28,613 nt of DNA from an uncultured Lentisphaeria bacterium (GTDB lineage: Bacteria; Verrucomicrobiota; Lentisphaeria; Victivallales; UBA1829). Below the pieces are notes generated by a model that did no database searches, was not told where the DNA came from, and saw only the letters and a program-made list of their open reading frames with translations. The DNA lies in the NCBI GenBank assembly GCA_905211485.1, contig CAJMAW010000021.1:1-28613 (forward strand), written 5' to 3'. Positions 23,237 to 28,613 of the stretch are shown here, one piece after another. The position numbers and the translations under genes are program-made. The stretch's first letter is position 1, and every line of letters starts with the position of its first letter.

Positions 23237-24034
23237 ATGAAACTCTCTTCCGCCCTCCGGCGCAGAATCCAGCGCGCAATCAGGCTCGACAGCTCCTCCC
23301 CGGAATCGGATATTGACGAACTCAATTCCGTCCTCCTTCAGATCACTCTTGCCCTGATGCTCGTCTTCATGATCGCCTTTTTCCTTTTCATGCGGAACAC
23401 CGATTCGGAAATCCACCAGGTCACCGAACTCAAAACCCAGCTGGAGAATGCCCGCAGGGAAAAACTCCTCCACGCACTCGAACAGACGGCGGAAATCAGG
23501 CGGATCCGATACGGACTCAAGGCATTCCAGCAAATCGACCCTGTGAGCGGCGCAAAACGCTACGACCTTTCCGGCATCGTGCAGGACGGCCGTTTCGCCG
23601 GGGCTGAAAATCCGCAGCGCTCCTTCCGGATCGGAGGAACCGCGGCCTATGCCGATTATTCGGATCTGCGAAAACTCGAAGAGCAATGGAAAGAAGAAAC
23701 GCTGAAACTGGCGGGAATGACGGATGCGGAATTGTCATCCGGAGGAATCCGCCCTTGGCTGGATGAGGAAGTCCGCCGTCACTGCGCGATGCTGCGCGGT
23801 GAGGTGGAGGAAGTCCAGGCGCTGGCGGCCGCGGAGCTGCAATCCCATTTTGCCCGCAACCCGGAACTGGTGCGGGATCCGGAGGTCCGGGCGCTTCTGG
23901 AACGGATTGCCGCGGAACCGCCGGGAACGGCGCGGGACCTGCTTCTTTCCGAACTCGCAGCCCGTCTGAAAATTCACGTATACACCGAACTCCGGAGAAT
24001 CGGAGACGTGCCCATGCTGGAGAATCTGCGATGA
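23237..24034 (+). CDS. Single-TM TolR/MotB-like partner protein
   Basis: A 265-aa protein with a short basic cytoplasmic N-terminus, one TM (about 31-52) and a ~210-residue outer part. Asp25 and Asp27 stand at the head of the helix in SDIDELNSVLLQITLALMLV, a layout like ExbD/TolR/MotB, where one Asp near the start of the sole TM takes the ion. The part after the membrane begins with a coiled-coil-like stretch (55-85), then a charged helical region with no OmpA-like peptidoglycan-binding motif that I can see. Position directly after the channel gene supports a stator-unit pair. AGAGGTGA just upstream sets the start. The stop overlaps the next gene by 4 bases. Confidence 0.65.
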   Translation: MKLSSALRRRIQRAIRLDSSSPESDIDELNSVLLQITLALMLVFMIAFFLFMRNTDSEIHQVTELKTQLENARREKLLHALEQTAEIRRIRYGLKAFQQIDPVSGAKRYDLSGIVQDGRFAGAENPQRSFRIGGTAAYADYSDLRKLEEQWKEETLKLAGMTDAELSSGGIRPWLDEEVRRHCAMLRGEVEEVQALAAAELQSHFARNPELVRDPEVRALLERIAAEPPGTARDLLLSELAARLKIHVYTELRRIGDVPMLENLR

Positions 24035-26106
24035 AAAATGGATTTGTCTTTGCTTGGTTTTTGTTTTTGTTTTCGGGTGTCACAGCGTTTCTGAGTTTCA
24101 TTTCCGTTCCCGTCTCCGCAGCGCCGATCGAGGAAGGGGAAAGCAGGAAGCTCCTGGAGCGGGAAACCGGCATCCTTTCCGCACAGCTTCTCTCCGCGGA
24201 CCAGGGCAGACGCTGGAGCGAAGCACCCTTCCCCGAAGCGGAAAACATACTCGCGGACCTGATGAAGGCTGATCCGGCCGCCTCCGGGCTTGCCGCCGCC
24301 AGGGAAAACGCGGGAATCCGTTTGAAACAGCTCCTGGCAAAAGACTATGCCGCCATGCAGAGGCAAGTTCTCGCACCGTTTCAGGAGAAACTCCCCGGGG
24401 ACCTCCGCGGACAGCTGGAAAAGGTCCCGGACGGACTCCTGGAGAAAAAATTTTCACGCATTTTCCCCTCCGCCTTCCAAAATGCCAGAAAACGGCTCGT
24501 GGAAGCCCAGAGGGCGGAACTCGTCGAAAAAGTGTATCCTTCCGAAGAGGAACTGGAAAAACTTCCGGATCCGGAACTCACGAATCTTCTTTCCGCCCGT
24601 CTTCAGGCGCGCCGGAAGACCCCGCTCTTTGAAGAAAACGTTTCCTACGTGCGTGATTCGGTGATATCCCCCCTGATCGCTTCCGGACGCGCCCAGCAGA
24701 AACGCCAGCTTGACCTTGCCGAAACCATCCAGGACAACTCCGGACTCTGGGCTCCTCCGGAAATCATTCAGGATCTGGAAAAACGCCTCTCCTCGGAAAC
24801 GCAGCAATGGAAGGAAGACAAAATCTACAAACTTTTCCCGAAAACCCGCTCCGCCATCGCGAACCGGGCGGCACGCCTTCCGAGAGAACGGGTCATGACC
24901 GCACTCCCCGAACGGATCACCCTCCCCGATTACGCCGCCATGCTGGAAAAGGAACCCGAAAAACACCTTTCAGCGGAACCGGAACTGAGCGGACTTTGTG
25001 AAAAGTCTGCGCTGGAGGGACTCGAAAACACGCTCCGGCAGCTGAAAGTCCCGGAACCAATGGCGAAAAAGCTTCAGGAAGATCCCGCTGTCCGCACGGC
25101 GACGCGGACGACGGCAGAAAAACGCGTTCGCCCGGAACTTCTCCGAATCCGGGAAAAGGCGGTCGCGGCGCAGATGAAGAAATATTGTCAGGAACTTGCC
25201 GAAGACCGCTGGAAAGCGTCTCCGGAGACCATCGAAGAGTTTCACGCCTCCGGAGGGAAAATCCTGCCCGGGGTTCCGGAATTCGCTTTTGAGAAAGAGG
25301 CGCTCTTCGAGGAAACCCGCAGATCCGTCTCCGATCATCTGCGCCGTGCGCTGATCCGCGGAGCGGAAGAGCTGGCGGGACAAATGAAACTCGTTGCACT
25401 GGAATACAATACCGTTACAGAAGAAATGCGCTCCCAGCAGCAGAAGAACCGTCCCGGATGGCTTGAAAAATGGTTCGGGACCGCCTCCGGCGAACTCACT
25501 CTCGAAACAATCAGAGCATGTTATGAAGCCAGGATCCGGAAACTCCACAATGCGCAAGAAAGACTGTACCCGGATCTTTTCGATTCCATCCGTCATGAAA
25601 TTGAAATCCGTTCCAGAGCCATTCTTCAACAGCTCCAGGCTGAAACGGCACTCGCTCAGGGCTCCCTCCCCGGCAAATCCGAAGACTCTTCCGACACCTC
25701 CTCTCCCGAATCTCTCAAACAACAGAATCCAATGAAGGAGCAGGAAACGAAAGAACAGGAAACAGAAGAGATGGAAATGGAAGAAACGGAAAAAACGCTC
25801 CATTGCCTGATCCTCATGGAGGCCGACCGGGATGGAACTCTTTCTATCCGCCTGAACGGGAAAACGTTCCATGCATCCGGAGGAGAAGAGCAGGAAGAAA
25901 GAACCTTCGGTGAAGTGATTGCAGAACTGACTGATTTTCAAAGAAAAGCCTCTTCAGAGGAGGGGCCTATCCTTCTTGAAGTCGAAGTACAGGTGGGAGG
26001 GGGGCCGGTCTATTACCGCTCCGTCGCCAGACTGCGGGAGGCGTTGAAAGCGGACTCCGCCTTTTCTGAAGCGGCTGTCAGGGACGGTCTTGCTCCGCAG
26101 CAGTAA
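24031..26106 (+). CDS. Large secreted helical protein with a possible ExbD/TolR-like C-terminal domain
   Basis: The 691-aa product has a signal peptide (1-30, likely cut at PVSA-AP). Residues ~35-560 look almost wholly alpha-helical, with many Lys/Glu/Leu/Arg and no catalytic motif I recognise. A Ser/Gln/Glu-rich linker (about 555-590) follows. The final ~100 residues change character to beta/alpha: HCLILMEADRDGTLSIRLNG, later ILLEVEVQVGGGPVYYRSV and LREAL. This pattern resembles the periplasmic domain of ExbD/TolR (strand, D-G-x-x turn, strand, helix, strand, then a vYxxV helix). It is coupled by a 4-base overlap to the TolR-like gene. It could be the periplasmic effector moved by the channel pair. 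Homology is inferred from pattern only. Confidence 0.7.
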   Translation: MKNGFVFAWFLFLFSGVTAFLSFISVPVSAAPIEEGESRKLLERETGILSAQLLSADQGRRWSEAPFPEAENILADLMKADPAASGLAAARENAGIRLKQLLAKDYAAMQRQVLAPFQEKLPGDLRGQLEKVPDGLLEKKFSRIFPSAFQNARKRLVEAQRAELVEKVYPSEEELEKLPDPELTNLLSARLQARRKTPLFEENVSYVRDSVISPLIASGRAQQKRQLDLAETIQDNSGLWAPPEIIQDLEKRLSSETQQWKEDKIYKLFPKTRSAIANRAARLPRERVMTALPERITLPDYAAMLEKEPEKHLSAEPELSGLCEKSALEGLENTLRQLKVPEPMAKKLQEDPAVRTATRTTAEKRVRPELLRIREKAVAAQMKKYCQELAEDRWKASPETIEEFHASGGKILPGVPEFAFEKEALFEETRRSVSDHLRRALIRGAEELAGQMKLVALEYNTVTEEMRSQQQKNRPGWLEKWFGTASGELTLETIRACYEARIRKLHNAQERLYPDLFDSIRHEIEIRSRAILQQLQAETALAQGSLPGKSEDSSDTSSPESLKQQNPMKEQETKEQETEEMEMEETEKTLHCLILMEADRDGTLSIRLNGKTFHASGGEEQEERTFGEVIAELTDFQRKASSEEGPILLEVEVQVGGGPVYYRSVARLREALKADSAFSEAAVRDGLAPQQ

Positions 26107-26360
26107 GGGAGCATCGCCATCACTCTCTTTTTCACCTTTCACGTGCTTTTTTTCTTTCCCTTCCCTTTTTCCAAATGGAAGCTCAATCACAGGAAATGGG
26201 AAAGGATCCCGGAAAAAGGAGAGCGGAGAAAGAAGGGGGAAAAGGAAAAAAAGAAAAAAACAGGCGTACAGACAAACGCATCAACAGGTATTTTCATTTC
26301 CTTCTGCAGGAATGCAATCGTTCTTCAGAAGGGAGGAGACAAAAAGGAGTTCAGGAAGCC

Positions 26361-27662
26361 ATGCTCGGTATTTTTTCACAGAAGGACACGGTTCGTTTCC
26401 CGGAAGGGTTTCTCTGGGGAAGTTCCACCGCGGGACATCAGATTGAAGGAGGGAACGTCAACAGTCAGCTGTACGCCCGGGAACAGGAGCTCAGAGAGCG
26501 GAATCCGGCGCATGAGATTTCGGGCCGGGCGTGCGATTTCTGGAACCGCTGGGAGGAGGATTTCGATCTTCTGGAAAGACTCGGGCACCGGGCTTTCCGC
26601 ATGTCTGCGGAATGGAGCCGCCTGGAACCTGAAGAGGGCGTTCACGACAAGGAAGCGCTGCAGCGCTATCTCAAGATGCTGGAATCTCTGAAACAGCGCG
26701 GCATCCAGGTTTTTCTGACGCTTCACCATTTCACGCATCCGCTCTGGTTTGAAAAGAAAGGCGGATTCCAGAAACGGGAGAATGTGGATCTATTTCTGCG
26801 TCATCTGGAATATCTGGTCCCGCGCGTGGCGCCGTACGTGGATTCCTGGAACATCCTGAACGAATTCAATAATGCCGATGCACTCTCGGGCCCCTACGGC
26901 GGAGAGGTGAAGGCGAATTTTCTGGCGGCACACGCCCGCGGCGCGGCCGTGGTGAGGGGATATTCAAAAGCGCCGGTCAGTTCGGCGCACGCGCTCTGCG
27001 CCTGGCAGCCGGAGAATCCGCGGGATGAGTTTGATGTCACACGGACCCGTTTGCGCGACTGGCAATGCAACGCGTTTTTCTTTCATGCGGTCCGGACCGG
27101 AGAAATTCTCCTGCCCTACCGCGATGCGGAATACATGCCTGAACTCAAGGGATCGTGCGACTACTGGGCCATCAATTACTATACGCGCCACATGATCACG
27201 GCGAGAAGAGCCGACGGATCCGGGAAACGTCATGACTGCTGTACACTCCGGCCGATCGACATGCCCTTCTATCTGGAGGAATTCTATCCCGAAGGACTTG
27301 TCGATCTCCTGGACACCCTGCACGATCTGCCCGTATATATCACTGAAAACGGATACTGCGCGGATGACGACCGGCTCAGAATCCTCTATCTGGCCCGACA
27401 TTTTCAGGCCATGAACGAGGCCATCCGGAAAGGATGCGATCTGCGGGGATATCTCTGCTGGTCTTTCATGGACAACTATGAATGGAGCAGTTTTCTCCCC
27501 CGTTTCGGCCTTGTCGCCGTGGATTTTGACACTCTGGAGCGGACCCCGCGTCCCAGTGCGGAATTTTACAGAGACGTCATCCGGAGAAATGGATTCGACA
27601 GAGAACTCTTTCTGAAATACCTGCCGGAATTCAAGGACTGGAAAATCTATCCCCGTGAATGA
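26361..27662 (+). CDS. Glycoside hydrolase family 1 (beta-glucosidase-like)
   Basis: A 433-aa retaining beta-glycosidase, likely cytoplasmic as no signal peptide is seen. The family's N-terminal FPEGFLWGSSTAGHQIEG is clear, and the TIM-barrel motifs follow: FRMSAEWSRLEP, LTLHHFTHPLWF, the acid/base E168 in WNILNEFN, INYYTRHM, and the nucleophile E329 in YITENGYC, ending with GYLCWSFMDNYEW. The acid/base motif reads NEF instead of the common NEP. The frame stays open upstream to 26175, but the extension is a low-complexity Lys/Glu run; the ATG at 26361 has AAGGAG at 26344-26349 and starts right before the conserved FPEGFLWG. Substrate is probably a beta-linked glucoside, galactoside or fucoside. 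It precedes a xylose-isomerase-like gene, likely co-transcribed. Confidence 0.93.
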   Translation: MLGIFSQKDTVRFPEGFLWGSSTAGHQIEGGNVNSQLYAREQELRERNPAHEISGRACDFWNRWEEDFDLLERLGHRAFRMSAEWSRLEPEEGVHDKEALQRYLKMLESLKQRGIQVFLTLHHFTHPLWFEKKGGFQKRENVDLFLRHLEYLVPRVAPYVDSWNILNEFNNADALSGPYGGEVKANFLAAHARGAAVVRGYSKAPVSSAHALCAWQPENPRDEFDVTRTRLRDWQCNAFFFHAVRTGEILLPYRDAEYMPELKGSCDYWAINYYTRHMITARRADGSGKRHDCCTLRPIDMPFYLEEFYPEGLVDLLDTLHDLPVYITENGYCADDDRLRILYLARHFQAMNEAIRKGCDLRGYLCWSFMDNYEWSSFLPRFGLVAVDFDTLERTPRPSAEFYRDVIRRNGFDRELFLKYLPEFKDWKIYPRE

Positions 27663-27765
27663 AAGTCGAACAGGAGAAATAAGATACTGAAAAAAACTAC
27701 TCCTGACAGAAACCGAAGATGAGAAAATCAACAATTCCAGGAAAGAGAATGACAAGGAGAAAAAA

Positions 27766-28587
27766 ATGAAGCAATACACACTCGGCTATTGTCTCTGGCT
27801 TCTCGGCGGCGGAACGCTGCCGGACCGGATCCAGTTCCTTTACGATCACGGCTTCCGCTCCGCGGCAAAGATCCAGAGCACGGATTCCGAACATTCTCCT
27901 GAGGCCCGCGATGCGGCATGCCTGATCCGGGAGCTCGGAATGACTCTGACCTGCCATACGAACGTCCAGGGGCATCTGAAGGACGGACGGATCGACATGG
28001 ACTTCGCCAGAGCCGCTCTGGAGGATGATCTCTGGTGGAATGAAGCAAGCGGAGGAGCACTGCACAGCTGCTGTTCGGACATTGTTTCGCGTACCCACAT
28101 GGAAGACACCGTCACTCTTGCGGATCTTCAGATGGAATATTTCCGCGGCAGTTCCGTTCTTTCCGGGATTGAGAATTCCTTCCGTCCGGAATATTGTCTT
28201 CCGGAACAGTTTGCAGCCATGAAGGCCCATTCCACCGCGATTCTCTTTGATGCCGGACATGCCCATATCAGTCTTCATACGATTCCGCAGCTTCAGGGGA
28301 TGAGCATGGAAGAGTATCTGGACGCCATTCCGCTGACCGTCGCGGAAGTGCATATCACGGACAATCACGGACTGAAAGATGAACATCTCGCGCCGCAGAA
28401 GGGAACAACGGATTATGAATCGCTGCTCAGAGGCCTGGAAAAACGTCCTGAAACGCCTGTCATCTCCCTTGAATTCTGCAAAGACATTCTGAACGGACTG
28501 TATGCGCACGACATCAGCATCCCGGCAGAACGGGACCGTGTCCTGAGAGCTATGGAAACCTTGAAAAGCATTTTCCCTTCTGTCTGA
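27766..28587 (+). CDS. Xylose-isomerase-like TIM-barrel sugar isomerase/epimerase
   Basis: A 273-aa protein of the AP-endonuclease-2/xylose isomerase-like fold, which typically isomerises or epimerises free or phosphorylated sugars using a divalent metal. Candidate metal ligands are E136 in SGIENSF, D162 and H165 in LFDAGHAH, H196 in VAEVHITDN, and the D-x-H pair in GLKDEHLAPQKGTTDY, a strong family signature, with a last Glu in ISLEF. No signal peptide. AAGGAG 6 bases upstream sets the start. It lies 103 bases after the GH1 gene, which suggests joint breakdown of a glycoside. The exact substrate cannot be read from sequence. Confidence 0.82.
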   Translation: MKQYTLGYCLWLLGGGTLPDRIQFLYDHGFRSAAKIQSTDSEHSPEARDAACLIRELGMTLTCHTNVQGHLKDGRIDMDFARAALEDDLWWNEASGGALHSCCSDIVSRTHMEDTVTLADLQMEYFRGSSVLSGIENSFRPEYCLPEQFAAMKAHSTAILFDAGHAHISLHTIPQLQGMSMEEYLDAIPLTVAEVHITDNHGLKDEHLAPQKGTTDYESLLRGLEKRPETPVISLEFCKDILNGLYAHDISIPAERDRVLRAMETLKSIFPSV

Positions 28588-28613
28588 GAACAGACTGAAC
28601 ACGCTCCCCCTCC

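Noticed and set aside
22250..23686. Minus-strand 478-codon frame opposite the motor-like genes
   Set aside because: Antisense to two coupled membrane protein genes with clear helices and coiled coil; composition is His/Phe/Gly-rich shadow type.
22160..24034. Zorya defence system (ZorA/ZorB)
   Set aside because: The channel plus coiled-coil tail is similar in layout, but ZorC/ZorD/ZorE-type genes are absent, the second protein lacks a visible OmpA-like domain and the third is secreted.
26164..26219. Inverted repeat CCTTTTTCC/GGAAAAAGG as a terminator of the motor operon
   Set aside because: Loop of 38 bases and followed by a purine run, not T; likely chance in a purine/pyrimidine-biased region.

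Overview
The window is a protein-rich, roughly 55% GC bacterial segment, probably from the PVC group and most likely a Lentisphaerota (Victivallis-like) gut bacterium. That placement is an inference from three things: a sulfatase next to its anaerobic maturase, an FHA-rich Tad pilus locus, and GH1 and xylose-isomerase-like sugar genes. No rRNA, tRNA, CRISPR array or transposase was seen.

Layout. Bases 1-~267 hold the C-terminal end of a recF on the minus strand. It is joined inside both coding regions to a 5'-truncated sulfatase (~263-1177, plus), which suggests a chimeric join or a deletion. An anaerobic sulfatase-maturating radical SAM enzyme follows (1305-2468). After a gene-free stretch with repeats and a candidate promoter, a plus-strand Tad/Flp pilus operon runs from 2966 to 14713: CpaB/RcpC, secretin CpaC/RcpA, an FHA-CpaF/TadA fusion ATPase, TadB, TadC, two membrane FHA proteins, a tiny pilin-like protein and an HExxH membrane protein. 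A convergent minus-strand operon (21510 down to 14949) encodes the Flp pilin, prepilin peptidase TadV/CpaA, a TadE-like protein, a large TadG-like protein, a second TadE-like protein, a single-TM protein, a second CpaF/VirB11-like ATPase and a Hanks-type Ser/Thr kinase. The pilin has a near-consensus sigma-70 promoter overlapped by an inverted repeat, and a strong terminator separates it from the rest of its operon.

To the right, divergently transcribed from the pilin, is a compact three-gene set (22160-26106): a TolQ/ExbB/MotA-like channel protein with a long coiled-coil tail, a single-TM TolR/MotB-like partner, and a large secreted helical protein whose C-terminus resembles the ExbD/TolR periplasmic fold. 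This looks like an undescribed ion-driven envelope motor. The window ends with a GH1 glycosidase and a xylose-isomerase-like TIM-barrel protein.

How it works together (inference). The Tad locus looks phospho-regulated. One kinase and four FHA domains, in the main ATPase and two transmembrane proteins, are encoded with two ATPases, while no TadZ/CpaE is seen. The kinase-FHA-ATPase wiring and the three-gene motor-like cassette are the two most novel systems here.
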